Notes: generated by a model not told the origin, from the letters alone. A stretch of 64,000 nt of DNA from JBKQVT01 sp963804825 (GCA_963804825.1 CAWDRV010000002.1:186001-250000), one strand, 5' to 3'; positions 16,652 through 26,813 are shown, counted from the stretch's first letter. Translations and numbers: made by a program.

Positions 16652-17887
16652 CTATCGACCGGAACCCTGGACTTTTCCCCCCGAGCCGCCGTGAACGTCG
16701 GGCGTGGGAACGTCCAACTCGGGCAGCAGGTCGCTGCCCAACGACTCCCCATGCTTGGCTGCATCCTCCCAGAGCACGCGGGCCCGGGCGCGATCCCCCT
16801 CCTTGTCCATCGCCAAGAACGTTCCCACGATCACCTTCGTGCCGAGCGTGGGCGAAAAAGAACTGTCCACCAACGCCTGGATCAGGCCGATCGGCAGCGC
16901 CTTGATGGCATACCGCTGCTGCCGACCGTAGATGTGGATCATCAATGCGTCGCGGCTGGCCTCGACGACCGCCACGCGATTGTCCTTCAACTCCAACTCA
17001 TCGCCGGTGTGCAGCTTGGCCACGGCGTCGCGCAGGGCGTTCCAGAACTTGTCCATGTTGTCGAGCATGATGTCCAGCCGCTCCAATTCCTTGTCGTCGG
17101 TGGGGCTTTGCGCGTTATCTTGGACCGTTTTGAAGTGTTTGTGGGCGGCCGCCAGATCGCGTCGCCATAGCGCCAATCGGACGTCGGCGACCGCTTTGAT
17201 GTAGGCCGCCCGTTTGACGGCGTCTTCCGGCGGCGCCGCGGGCCTTTCTTGTTGGTTGGTGGGATTCTCCGCCGTCGCAAGCTTTTCTTGTGGCTTGGGG
17301 GGATTCTCCGCCGTTGCAGGCTTTTCTTGTTGGTCGGTGGAATTTTTCGCCGCCGCCGAGTTATCCGTCTCCCCGGCAGCATCTTCCGAGAACGTTGCGG
17401 GCCGTTCTTTCACCACGGCCGGCTGGACGGCAGGCGTCTTCCGACCGGTTTCCGGCCCCGGCCTGATTGCGGGCTTTGGGACAGGCTCCCCAGACGACTT
17501 TGGAAATAGCTTGGCAGGAGGGTTGGGTGCAGGTTCCGGCAAGGGCCTTACGGTCGATGTCGCGTCGGCCTCGGGGGTTGCCGCATGGTCCGACGCCCTC
17601 GGCTTCACGTCTGGTCGTGCTTGCTCGCTGGCGCTTTCGTCGGCGTTTTCGTCGCGGTTTTCCGAGCCTCGCCTCCCGATCTCCTTCTCCGCCCTGGCTA
17701 CCGTGGTGGACGGCGTCCGCCGGGGAACAAGGACGGCCGCCAGCCCCCCTCCAACGGCGACACCAACAAACACCAGGACGGCGGTGGTCAGCCAGTTTCG
17801 CCAGCCCGTTTCGGCCTCGCGCAACGGCGATGGCGACGGCGGCATACCGCCGGGTCGGTGTTGCAGAGGATCAAAGACGTTTTCCAC
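16652..17887 (-). CDS. Membrane-anchored hypothetical protein with Pro/Glu-rich linker
   Basis: 411 residues from a GTG at 17887. One transmembrane segment near the N-terminus (LTTAVLVFVGVAVGGGLAAV, ~33-52), then ~170 residues of low-complexity linker rich in A, E, K and P with an in-protein repeat (QEKPATAENPP, QEKLATAENPT, QQERPAAPPED), then a globular C-terminal domain (KRAAYIKAVADVRLALWRRD to FLAMDKEGDRARARVLWEDA). The C-terminal part resembles planctomycete hypothetical proteins. I assign no function. An N-in, C-out topology is likely. No operon partner is obvious. Confidence 0.72.
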   Translation of the reverse strand: MENVFDPLQHRPGGMPPSPSPLREAETGWRNWLTTAVLVFVGVAVGGGLAAVLVPRRTPSTTVARAEKEIGRRGSENRDENADESASEQARPDVKPRASDHAATPEADATSTVRPLPEPAPNPPAKLFPKSSGEPVPKPAIRPGPETGRKTPAVQPAVVKERPATFSEDAAGETDNSAAAKNSTDQQEKPATAENPPKPQEKLATAENPTNQQERPAAPPEDAVKRAAYIKAVADVRLALWRRDLAAAHKHFKTVQDNAQSPTDDKELERLDIMLDNMDKFWNALRDAVAKLHTGDELELKDNRVAVVEASRDALMIHIYGRQQRYAIKALPIGLIQALVDSSFSPTLGTKVIVGTFLAMDKEGDRARARVLWEDAAKHGESLGSDLLPELDVPTPDVHGGSGGKVQGSGR

Positions 17888-18150
17888 GATGATTCCAAGT
17901 TCCTGTTGCCGGACGATTCCATTGTAATCCGGTCGGGCAATAGATACAGCCGGCGTGGTCCGCGGGTGGCATTTTTTGTCCGAAACGCTACATTATTCTA
18001 TTGCAACTGGCTTTTCTCCTATCCCAATTTAATCGTTTCCTACCGGCTCGATTTATTGCACGGGAACCAATTCGCACGGCAAGGCGTCTTTAGTTGCATC
18101 AGGGCGGGGCGGAAGACCGCAATAATGTCAATTTGCCAGGAGTTTGAACG
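17888..18150 (+). promoter_or_regulatory. Divergent upstream region of the alpha-2-macroglobulin gene
   Basis: A 263-bp gap between divergent genes, AT-richer than its flanks, with several T/A-rich hexamers around 17985-18060. CAGGAG at about 18138 is the Shine-Dalgarno for the gene starting at 18151. No operator was recognised. Confidence 0.4.
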
Positions 18151-21100
18151 ATGAAGACCCTCTTAGGGATGATTTTGTCGGCCGGCGGCGGCCTGTTGCT
18201 TTGCAGCGTGGCCTTGGCCGCCGACCTTCAGGCCGAGCGGAACCAACTCTATCAGACGATGGACCGGGGGAACTACAAGGAGGCTTATGACGACCTGCGG
18301 AAGATCATCCTGGAACCGGGCCAGCCCATCGGGGCCGACCTGAATCGGGCGGTGCAATGCCTGGCAAACCTGAATCGCATCGACGAGGTCGATGAGTTGC
18401 TCGAATCGGCCGTCAAGGCGCAACAGAACGCCCCTCGGCAATGGGGATTCTTGACGCACATTGCCCGCGCCTACAACGGCGCCGCCAAACAGGGGACCAT
18501 CATCGCCGGCAAGTTTTATCGCGGTCCACATCGGGGAGGTGGCCGATTTGTCAACACGATGGCCCGCGACCGCGTTCGGGCGTTGCAGTTGATGGTCCAG
18601 GCGATGCCCGACGCCCGCAAGGACGACAATCACGTCGAGGTGGCCAATTACCTGCTGAGCCTGGCCGACATGCTGATGAGCCAACGCGGCTACCAGGAGT
18701 GGTGGCGGCTTCAATACAAGACCGACCTCGGCGTGTTGCCTGATTATGAAGAGGGCTGGGGCTATTACTATGGCGGCCAGCCTCAAGGTGCGCCGGTCGA
18801 TGCCGACGGCAAGCCGATTTTCTACTCCATCCCCAAGGGCTTCGACCAGTCGGACAGCGACGGGCAGCGGTGGCGGTGGTGCCTCGAGCAGGCGGTCGAG
18901 TTCGATACGAGACGCACCAACGAGGTGCGGATGAAGTTCGCCGATTTCTTGCAGCAGCAGTTCGGCGTGCAGACGATGGCCTTTTTCGGCTGGCGTTTCG
19001 GCCGCATGGCAACCGACGACAGCAAGGAGGACAAGAGCGGCCCCTATGCGCTGGCCACGCTGGGCGAGGACGAGACGATCGCCCGGCTGGCCATTGGCGT
19101 GCGGCGGTTCAAGCTGCCCGACGAATTCAACTACATCAAGATCTGCCAGCAGGTGGCCGACGAGTCGAAGAGCGTCTGGGGCACCGACGCGCTGGAACAC
19201 CTGGCCAGCGAATTCGAGAACCGGCGGCAGTATCCCAAGGCGGCCGATTACTTGCGCCGGGCGTTGAAGGAGTATCCAACCGATATCCGCGCCACGATGG
19301 ACCCAAAGGTCCTCGACGGCACCTTCCACGGCTGGCATTTTCGCCTGAAGCAGATCGAGGGCAACTGGGGCCGCTTCGAGCCGGTGATGACGCAGCCGGC
19401 CGGGCAAGGGGCCACGGTCGAATATCGTTTCCGCAACGGCGACCAGGTCGAGTTCACCGCCCATGAAATCAAGGTTGAAAAGCTCCTGGACGACGTGAAG
19501 TCGTACATCAAGTCTCACCCCAACCAACTGGATTGGCAGAAGCTCGACATCGGCAACATCGGCTACCGGCTGGTGACCCAGAATCAGAATCAGTATCTCG
19601 GCCCGCAAGCAGTCGCCGCGTGGACATTGTCGTTGGAGCCGCGCGCGGAGCATTTCGACAAGCGGATCACCGTGACCACGCCGTTGCAGAAGGCCGGCGC
19701 GTATCTTGTGACGGCCAAGATGAAGGACGGCAACACCTCGTACATCATCCTTTGGCTGGCCGACACGGCGATCATCCACAAGCCGCTCCAGGGCAAGAAC
19801 TATTACTACGTGGCCGATGCCGCCGGCGGCGCGCCGGTCGCCAAGGCCGAGGTCGAGTTCTTCGGATGGCGGCAGGAATGGCGTCTACCGAACCATTTCG
19901 AGGTCGTCACCAAGCAATTCGCCGGGTACACCGACGCCGACGGGCAGTTGCTGATGGACCCCAAGTCGCAGCCGCCCGAATACCAGTGGCTTCTCATCGC
20001 CCGGACCAAGCAGGGGCGGTTCGCCCATCTGGGCTTCGGCGGCGCGTGGATTGGAAACTGGTACGACGCTGAATATAACCAAGTGAAGGTGTTCTCGATC
20101 ACCGATCGGCCGGTCTATCGGCCCGAGCAGACGGTGAAATACAAGTTCTGGGTCGAGCACGCCAAGTACGACCAGCCGGACACGTCCGATTTCGCCGGCA
20201 GGTTGTTCACCATCGAGATCCGCAATCCGAAGGGCGAACTGAAAGTGCTCTCGCCGAGCATGAAGGCCGACGCCTACGGCGGGCTGGAAGGCGAGTACAA
20301 GCTGCCGGCCGACGCCACCTTGGGCACGTACTGGATCGGCGTGCGAGATCGCACCTCGCCCTTCGGCGGCGGCAACAGCTTCCGCGTCGAGGAATACAAG
20401 AAGCCCGAGTTCGAGGTGAACATCGAAGCCCCGAAAGAGCCGGTCATGCTCGGCGAGAAGATCACGGCCACCATCGAGGCCAAGTATTACTTCGGCTCGC
20501 CGGTCACGCACGCCAAGGTGAAGTACAAGATCATGCGGACCAGCCAGGTCGAATCGTGGTATCCGTGTTTCCGCTGGGATTGGCTCTATGGTCCCGGCTA
20601 CTGGTGGTTCGCCTACGACTGCCCGTGGTATCCGGGCTGGCAGAACTGGGGTTGCTGCCGGCCGCTGCCGTTCTGGTGGCCGCAAGCCCAGCAGCCGCCC
20701 GAATTGGTCGCCGAGCGCGAGACGGAAATCGGTCCCGACGGCAAGGTCAAGGTCGAGATCGACACCGAGTTGGCCAAGGCCGTCCATCCCGACCAGGACC
20801 ATCGCTACACGATCACGGCCGAGGTGGTTGACCCATCGCGGCGGACCATCGTCGGCGAGGGAACCGTGCTGGTGGCGCGGAAACCCTTCACGGTCCATGC
20901 CTGGGTCAACCGCGGCTACTATCGCATCGGTCAGACGATCCAGGCATCGTTCAACGCCCACACGCTCGACAACAAGCCGGTTGTGGGCCGCGGGACGCTC
21001 ACGCTGCTGCGGATCACCTACCAAAAAGGCAAGGACGGCAGCCCGGCGCCGGTCGAAACGGCCGTGCAGACCTGGCCGCTCCCGACCGATCAGGAAGGGC

Positions 21101-24100
21101 AGGCCCGGCAGCAATTGACCGCGTCGCAGGCCGGACAATATCGCCTCTCCTACAAGCTGACCGACGCCAAGAAGCACACGATCGAGGGCGGCTATCTCTT
21201 CACCGTCATCGGCGAGGGTTTTGATAGCGCAGTTCCGCTTCAATCACCTGGAGTTGATTCCGGACAAGGCCGACTATGCCCCGGGCGAGAAGGTGAAATT
21301 GCAGATCAACACCGACCGGATTGGCGACACCGTGCTGTTGTTCCTCCGCCCGGCCAACGGCGTTTACCTCGCGCCGCAAGTCATTCGCATCGACGGCAAG
21401 AGCACGCTGGCGGAATTCGAGGTGACGAAGAAGGATATGCCGAACTTCTTCGTCGAGGCGGTGGCCGTGGCCGACGGCCGCGTCTACACCGAAGTCAAGC
21501 AGATCACCGTCCCGCCCGAGAAACGGGTGCTCGACGTCGAGGTCGTCCCGTCGGCCGCGACCTACCGGCCGGGCGAGAAGGCGAAGGTGAAGATCAAGCT
21601 GACCGACGCCCAGGGCAAGCCGTTCGTCGGCTCGACCGTGGTGGCGATCTACGACAAGTCGGTCGAGTACATTTCCGGCGGCTCGAACGTGCCGGAGATC
21701 AAGGAATTCTTCTGGAAATGGCAGCGCCACCACTGGCCGCATGCGGAATCCAGCCTGGATCGGTCTTGCCAGAACATGACGCCGCCGAACACGATCGGCA
21801 TGGGCGACCTGGGCGTCTTCGGCGGCGCCGTGGCCGACGAAATGGGCGTCGGGCCCGGCGGGATGTTCGGATTTGGCGGCGGCCATGGGGCGCAATGTTC
21901 AGGGCCAATGCACTGGCGGCGGCCGCGCCGACCGAGGCGAAAGAGGAGGAGAAGACCCCCATGGCGCCAGCCGCGCCGCAGGCCCCCATGGTGGCGAAGC
22001 CGGCACCCGCCGGCGCAGCCAAAATGCTTCGCGCCGATGCGGAAGGCAAGCCGGGGGCAGGCGGCGGCCCGATGGTCCAGCCAACGCTGCGGACCAAGTT
22101 CGCCGACACGGCCCTCTGGGTCGGCAACCTCACTACCCAGAGCAACGGCACCGCCGAGGTCGCCCTCGACATGCCCGAAAACCTGACCACCTGGCGGATC
22201 AAGGTCTGGGGCATGGGCCACGGCACCAAGGTGGGCCAGGGCCAGACCGACGTGATTACCCGCAAGGACCTGATCGTCCGGCTCGAAGCCCCGCGGTTCT
22301 TTGTTCAGACCGACGAGGTGGTGCTGTCGGCCGTCGTGCATAACTTCCTGAAGACGAAAAAGTCGGTCCAGGTGGTCATGGAACTGGGCGGCAAAACGCT
22401 TCAGCCGCTGGACGAGTTGACCCAAACCGTCGAGATCGCGCCCCAGGGCGAGGCCCGCGTCGATTGGCGCGTCAAGGTGCTCGACGAGGGCGAGGCGACG
22501 GTCCGCATGAAGGCCCTGACCGACGAAGAATCGGACGCCATGGAGCAGAAGTTCCCTTGCTACATCCACGGCATGTTGAAAATGGAAGCGTGGTCCGGCG
22601 TGGTCCGGCCGCGGGACACCACGGGCCAATTCAACGTCGATGTGCCCGAGGCTCGCCGTCCGAAGCAATCGCGGATCGAGGTCCGCTATTCGCCCACGCT
22701 GGCCGGCGCGATGGTCGACGCCTTGCCCTACATGGTCGATTATCCTTACGGTTGCACGGAGCAGACGCTTAACCGCTTCCTGCCGACGGTCATCACGCAG
22801 AAAGTCCTGTTGGACATGCACCTGAACCTGGAGGAGATCCGCAAGAAGCAGACGAACCTCAACGCCCAGGAAATCGGCAGCGACACCGAACGGGCGAAAC
22901 AATGGAAACGCTACGGCCGCAATCCCGTCTTCGACGAGGCCGAGGTCCACAAGATGGTCAAAGACGGCGTCGAGCGGTTGACCGAGATGCAGCTTTCCGA
23001 CGGCGGCTGGGGCTGGTTCTCCGGCTGGGGCGAGTGCTCCACGCCGCACACGACCGCCTTGGTGGTCCACGGCCTGCAACTGGCCCGGCAGAACGACGTG
23101 GCCATTGTGCCCGGCACGATGGACCGCGGCGTCCAATGGCTGCGGCGTTACCAGGACGAGCAGGTCCAATGGATCAAGAATGCGGCCATCAAGGACAAGC
23201 CGCCCGGATTGTTGTGGAAGGAGCACGCCGACGAGTTGGACGCCTTCGTCTACATGGTGCTGGTCGACGCCGGCGTGAAGAACGCCGACATGCTCGAATT
23301 CCTCTACCGCGACCGCACGCACATCGCCGTCTACGCGAAGGCCATGTTCGGCATCGCGCTGGAGAAGCAGGGCGAAAAGGATAAGCTCGCCATGATCCTC
23401 CGCAATATCCGCCAATACGTCCAGCAGGACGACGAGGACCAGACGGCCTGGCTCAATCTGCCCGGCGGCTATTGGTGGTATTGGTACGGCAGCGAATACG
23501 AGGCCCAAGCCTACTACTTGAAGTTGCTGGCCCGCGCCGATCCGAAGGGCGAGCTTGCGCCGCGGCTGGTCAAGTACCTGTTGAACAACCGCAAGAATGC
23601 CACTTATTGGAACTCGACGCGCGACACGGCGATCGTCATCGAGGCCATGGCCGACTTCATCCGCGCCAGCGGCGAGGACAAGCCCGAGATGACCGTCCAA
23701 GTCTTCTGGGACGGCAAGCTGCAAAAGGCCGTCGAGATCACGCCCAAGACGCTCTTCCAGTTCGACAACAAGTTTGTGCTCGACGGCGAGGCGGTCACGA
23801 CCGGCAAGCACGAGGTGAAACTGGTCAAGCAGGGCGCCGGCCCGCTCTACTATAACGGCTACCTGACCAACTTCACCCTGCAAGACTTCATCACCAAGGC
23901 CGGACTGGAGATCAAGGTGCAGCGGAAGTATTACAAGCTCGACCGGGCCGACAAGTCGATCCATGCGGCCGGCTCGCGCGGCCAGGTGGTCGAGCAGAAG
24001 GTCGAAAAGTACAAGCGACAGCCCTTGGACAATCTCGCCACGCTCAAGAGCGGCGACCTCGTGGAAATCGAATTGGAAATCGACAGCAAGAACGACTACG

Positions 24101-24378
24101 AGTACCTGGTCTTCGAGGACATGAAACCGGCCGGCTTCGAGCCGGTGGACCTCCGCAGCGGCTACACGGGCAACGACCTTGGGGCCTACGTCGAATACCG
24201 CGACAATCGCGTGGTGTTCTTCGCCCGCACCCTGGCCCGCGGCAAGCACAGCGTTTCCTACCGCATGCGGGCCGAGACGCCGGGCCGCTTCAGCGCCTTG
24301 CCCACCCGGGCCTGGGCGATGTACGCCCCCGAACTGAAAGCCAACTCCGACGAGATCAAGCTGAAGGTGAAGGACTGA
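18151..24378 (+). CDS. Bacterial alpha-2-macroglobulin (YfaS/MG2 family), with two mutually compensating frameshifts
   Basis: A ~2075-residue exported protein. MKTLLGMILSAGGGLLLCSV plus ALAAD is a signal peptide. A helical TPR-like N-terminal region (to ~400) precedes MG domains (MG2 around VFSITDRPVYRPEQTVKYKF, ~650) and an A2M domain (TALWVGNLTTQSNGTAEVAL, ENLTTWRIKVWGMG). The thioester motif GCTEQ is at codon 1535 (22753), followed by the alpha-alpha barrel and TED region (LSDGGWGWFSGWGE). Such proteins trap proteases at the cell surface. The reading frame is open end to end, but codons ~1023-1250 (about 21215-21895) are out of frame. The real sequence there (RFNHLELIPDKADYAPGEKV, DGKSTLAEFEVTKKDMPNFF) is in another frame. 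A Trp/Tyr-rich loop lies at ~799-845. Confidence 0.9.
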   Translation: MKTLLGMILSAGGGLLLCSVALAADLQAERNQLYQTMDRGNYKEAYDDLRKIILEPGQPIGADLNRAVQCLANLNRIDEVDELLESAVKAQQNAPRQWGFLTHIARAYNGAAKQGTIIAGKFYRGPHRGGGRFVNTMARDRVRALQLMVQAMPDARKDDNHVEVANYLLSLADMLMSQRGYQEWWRLQYKTDLGVLPDYEEGWGYYYGGQPQGAPVDADGKPIFYSIPKGFDQSDSDGQRWRWCLEQAVEFDTRRTNEVRMKFADFLQQQFGVQTMAFFGWRFGRMATDDSKEDKSGPYALATLGEDETIARLAIGVRRFKLPDEFNYIKICQQVADESKSVWGTDALEHLASEFENRRQYPKAADYLRRALKEYPTDIRATMDPKVLDGTFHGWHFRLKQIEGNWGRFEPVMTQPAGQGATVEYRFRNGDQVEFTAHEIKVEKLLDDVKSYIKSHPNQLDWQKLDIGNIGYRLVTQNQNQYLGPQAVAAWTLSLEPRAEHFDKRITVTTPLQKAGAYLVTAKMKDGNTSYIILWLADTAIIHKPLQGKNYYYVADAAGGAPVAKAEVEFFGWRQEWRLPNHFEVVTKQFAGYTDADGQLLMDPKSQPPEYQWLLIARTKQGRFAHLGFGGAWIGNWYDAEYNQVKVFSITDRPVYRPEQTVKYKFWVEHAKYDQPDTSDFAGRLFTIEIRNPKGELKVLSPSMKADAYGGLEGEYKLPADATLGTYWIGVRDRTSPFGGGNSFRVEEYKKPEFEVNIEAPKEPVMLGEKITATIEAKYYFGSPVTHAKVKYKIMRTSQVESWYPCFRWDWLYGPGYWWFAYDCPWYPGWQNWGCCRPLPFWWPQAQQPPELVAERETEIGPDGKVKVEIDTELAKAVHPDQDHRYTITAEVVDPSRRTIVGEGTVLVARKPFTVHAWVNRGYYRIGQTIQASFNAHTLDNKPVVGRGTLTLLRITYQKGKDGSPAPVETAVQTWPLPTDQEGQARQQLTASQAGQYRLSYKLTDAKKHTIEGGYLFTVIGEGFDSAVPLQSPGVDSGQGRLCPGREGEIADQHRPDWRHRAVVPPPGQRRLPRAASHSHRRQEHAGGIRGDEEGYAELLRRGGGRGRRPRLHRSQADHRPARETGARRRGRPVGRDLPAGREGEGEDQADRRPGQAVRRLDRGGDLRQVGRVHFRRLERAGDQGILLEMAAPPLAACGIQPGSVLPEHDAAEHDRHGRPGRLRRRRGRRNGRRARRDVRIWRRPWGAMFRANALAAAAPTEAKEEEKTPMAPAAPQAPMVAKPAPAGAAKMLRADAEGKPGAGGGPMVQPTLRTKFADTALWVGNLTTQSNGTAEVALDMPENLTTWRIKVWGMGHGTKVGQGQTDVITRKDLIVRLEAPRFFVQTDEVVLSAVVHNFLKTKKSVQVVMELGGKTLQPLDELTQTVEIAPQGEARVDWRVKVLDEGEATVRMKALTDEESDAMEQKFPCYIHGMLKMEAWSGVVRPRDTTGQFNVDVPEARRPKQSRIEVRYSPTLAGAMVDALPYMVDYPYGCTEQTLNRFLPTVITQKVLLDMHLNLEEIRKKQTNLNAQEIGSDTERAKQWKRYGRNPVFDEAEVHKMVKDGVERLTEMQLSDGGWGWFSGWGECSTPHTTALVVHGLQLARQNDVAIVPGTMDRGVQWLRRYQDEQVQWIKNAAIKDKPPGLLWKEHADELDAFVYMVLVDAGVKNADMLEFLYRDRTHIAVYAKAMFGIALEKQGEKDKLAMILRNIRQYVQQDDEDQTAWLNLPGGYWWYWYGSEYEAQAYYLKLLARADPKGELAPRLVKYLLNNRKNATYWNSTRDTAIVIEAMADFIRASGEDKPEMTVQVFWDGKLQKAVEITPKTLFQFDNKFVLDGEAVTTGKHEVKLVKQGAGPLYYNGYLTNFTLQDFITKAGLEIKVQRKYYKLDRADKSIHAAGSRGQVVEQKVEKYKRQPLDNLATLKSGDLVEIELEIDSKNDYEYLVFEDMKPAGFEPVDLRSGYTGNDLGAYVEYRDNRVVFFARTLARGKHSVSYRMRAETPGRFSALPTRAWAMYAPELKANSDEIKLKVKD

Positions 24379-24442
24379 CGGCGCTTGTTATCCGCTCCCC
24401 CGTCTGCTATGATTATTCCGGAGGCACGATCGGGGGTTTGGA

Positions 24443-24944
24443 ATGCCGACTGTCTTGCGAGTAGGGCCCTACCGATTGTACTTCCACAGCCATGAGCCAA
24501 ACGAGCCTCCCCACATCCATGTGGACCGTAATCCTTGCTCCGCGAAGTTCTGGCTGAGCCCCATACAACTGGTGCGCAATGTTGGGTTTGCGGCCCACGA
24601 ACTCCGCAACATCCAAGGATTGGTGTTCGAGCACCAACGCGAACTTTTGGAGGAATGGCATGGGCACTTCGAAGCTGGGCGCGACGAACGAGTCGGTTCC
24701 GTCCGATCCGATGACGACACGCTAAGCGTTGACCTCGTGGATGGCCGGACCATTATCGTGCCCTTGGCGTGGTACCCGAGACTGCTCAATGCAACGCAGG
24801 AGCAGCGAGACCGCTGGGAGATCTGGGCGGAGGCTACGGTATTCACTGGCCGGAGATTGACGAAGACCTCAGCACGGAGGGATTGCTTCGGGCGCCCCCG
24901 CTCCCAAAAGCCAACTTTCCAAGAATCCTAGCGTTGGATCATAA
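24443..24944 (+). CDS. DUF4160-DUF2442 fusion protein, two frameshifts at its 3' end
   Basis: The first ~80 residues (MPTVLRVGPYRLYFHSHEPN, EPPHIHVDRNPCSAKFWL) are DUF4160, and the rest (SVDLVDGRTIIVPLAWYPRL, LNATQEQRDRWEIW) is DUF2442. These usually sit as adjacent small genes, and here they form one chain. The expected DUF2442 end (GGGYGIHWPEIDEDLSTEGL, L, RGAPAP) lies in other frames. Restoring one G near 24828 and one near 24895, both in G runs, gives a clean end at 24944. The pair is often listed with toxin-antitoxin-like modules, but the activity is unknown. It would overlap the convergent PAP2-like gene by 17 nt. Confidence 0.75.
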
Positions 24945-26253
24945 TGCCCACGCCGGTCATCTCCGGACTGACCACGGGCACGATCATCACGTTCCGCTTC
25001 ATCAGTTCCGTCTGGTCCACGGCCCGGCAGGCCAGGTAGCCCATCCACCAGCCCAGCGCCGCCTGCGAGAGGAAGTGCTCGTTGAGGTCGATGCGCTCCC
25101 ACGGCACCATGAAGGAACAAGCGTAGAAGAAAACTTTGAAAGCCGGTTGATCGGTCATGTCGGCGGCCGAAATGAAAAGACACGAACTCATGAAGGCGTC
25201 GCCGCTGACGCCGTTGGACGCGGAAAAGGGTTTCCACGTCGAGTGAGAATCGGCCGAACTGGGCCGCGAGCCGCCGGTCAGGTATTGCATCGCCAGCATC
25301 GGCGGCGCCCCGACCATATAGGCCCGCGCAACACGATCTCCCCATTGGCCAATCTCGCTCAGCACCGGGCGGTCGTCGAGCCACCCCGTGTCGTTCAACA
25401 GCATCAAACTGACCGTAATGGGGATGGTGTACTGGCCCTCGCCGAACGGCTTCCAAAACTTCGCGACCCGTTCGCTCTCCGGACTGTGGACGTGAGTCTG
25501 ATACCACTTCTGGAACTCGCCGTCCAGGTCGCTGTTGGCCACTCCCGCCGCGATGCCAACGCCCGCCGCCAGGCCAATCGCCGTCGGCCATGAATAGTAG
25601 TTGGCATAATCGCAACGGACATTCGGGACCTCCCGGTCCCACATCGCCAGCAGCATCGGCTCCCTCACCGGCGGTTGATTCGCCGGTGGATACGCCGGCG
25701 GCAACGCCTCCATCGGCAGACCGGGCGAAGGTTGAACGAACGGGTTCGACTCCGTCCCCGGCGGCGGAACCGTTTGCAGGCCGGAAGGTTCGAGCCAGGT
25801 CAAATCGGCCGGCATCGGGCCGACCGCGACCGTTCCCGGCGGCATCGGATTGCCGCTGGGCGGACCGGGCGGATTCGTGCCGGCTGGATTCGGCGCCGCC
25901 GGCCCGGGATACGAGGCGTTCCACCCGGGGTTCGCAGCAGCGGCTCCCGGGTTTGAGGCGGCTGGTCCCAGGGGCGGCACGGAGGGACCAGGCCCGATGC
26001 TGGGCGATGGCGATGGTTGTTGATACGACGCCCCCTCGACCGCCGGGCCGGGCGTGCCCGGGATCGGCGTGGCTGTGGGCTGTCCGCCCGCCCAAGGCTG
26101 GTTGTTCAGTGCCGCCGCGGCCGTCAGCGGTTCGCCGTGTGAGAACCTCCACGACTCGCTGCCGCACCCGACACACGTCAGCGCAATAACCGCGGCCGAG
26201 CAGACCGCGGTCGCGGCGCGTCGGGCAGGAGTTGGAAAAAGGCAGTTCCGCAC
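24928..26253 (-). CDS. PAP2-superfamily lipoprotein with long proline-rich linker
   Basis: About 441 residues from a GTG at 26253. The signal sequence RRAATAVCSAAVIALTCVGC ends in a lipobox-like VGC, so a lipoprotein is likely. Residues ~40-190 are Pro/Gly/Ala/Asn-rich linker. The C-terminal domain has helices (YYSWPTAIGLAAGVGIAAGV), SGDAFMSSCLFISAAD and RIDLNEHFLSQAALGWWMGY followed by ACRAVD, matching the second and third motifs of PAP2 phosphatases (Ser/Gly-rich block and His ... Asp). The first KX6RP motif is not obvious, so catalysis is uncertain. A 93-codon extension upstream has no protein character. Confidence 0.75.
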   Translation of the reverse strand: MRNCLFPTPARRAATAVCSAAVIALTCVGCGSESWRFSHGEPLTAAAALNNQPWAGGQPTATPIPGTPGPAVEGASYQQPSPSPSIGPGPSVPPLGPAASNPGAAAANPGWNASYPGPAAPNPAGTNPPGPPSGNPMPPGTVAVGPMPADLTWLEPSGLQTVPPPGTESNPFVQPSPGLPMEALPPAYPPANQPPVREPMLLAMWDREVPNVRCDYANYYSWPTAIGLAAGVGIAAGVANSDLDGEFQKWYQTHVHSPESERVAKFWKPFGEGQYTIPITVSLMLLNDTGWLDDRPVLSEIGQWGDRVARAYMVGAPPMLAMQYLTGGSRPSSADSHSTWKPFSASNGVSGDAFMSSCLFISAADMTDQPAFKVFFYACSFMVPWERIDLNEHFLSQAALGWWMGYLACRAVDQTELMKRNVMIVPVVSPEMTGVGIMIQR

Positions 26254-26559
26254 GTGAGACCCTTGTCGGCCTGTCAGCCGGTTGCCCACGGCGCTGCCCG
26301 TCGTGGAATGAGATGAATTGAGGCAGAAGGAGGCGAATCCGTCGATGAGAACAGCCCGGAAGAGGAGGTAGTTTGTCCGCTGGTTGCCCAAGTTAGGCCC
26401 GCGGATCATAGCGGAAGGGGCCCAGGGAGGAAAGGCCGCTTTCCATGTCAACCAAGGGTTGCATGGATCCGTCGCAGGAGGGGGCGTCCCCGACGTTCCT
26501 TTTGCCCCATTCAAGAAGCAACCTTGTCGCAACTGGCGTTCACGACAAGGCTTACGAAG

Positions 26560-26633
26560 TAGCGGCGGTAGGATTCGAACCTACGACACGCGGATTATGA
26601 TTCCGCTGCTCTGACCAACTGAGCTACGCCGCC
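26560..26633 (-). tRNA. tRNA-Met (CAU anticodon), elongator type
   Basis: The minus strand folds as a complete cloverleaf: acceptor GGCGGCG with CGCCGCU (a terminal G-U pair), D arm GTAGCTCAGTTGGTCAGAGC, anticodon stem GCGGA/TCCGC around loop ATCATAA with CAT at positions 34-36, and T arm GTAGG-TTCGAAT-CCTAC. Discriminator A at 26560. CCA is not encoded. Sequence closely matches bacterial elongator tRNA-Met. A tRNA-Ile(k2C) is the alternative. Confidence 0.95.
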
Positions 26634-26813
26634 AACGACACTTTTCACTAGCATATCACAGAACTGGCGGCTGGCAAAGTGTACGGCTCCGTGGGTGCCG
26701 CAACGACGGTGGACCGGCTTCTCCCAAGCCTGTCCGCGCGGCTATAATAGCCGACCGATGCCTATGAGCACCATTCCCTGCTATTGGCCCGGACCGCCCG
26801 CGATCGTGCCGCC

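Noticed and set aside
21649..24249. Very long minus-strand open frame (866 codons) opposite the A2M gene
   Set aside because: It is the antisense shadow of the A2M gene in GC-rich DNA. It has no family features, whereas the plus strand carries the thioester motif and A2M domains.
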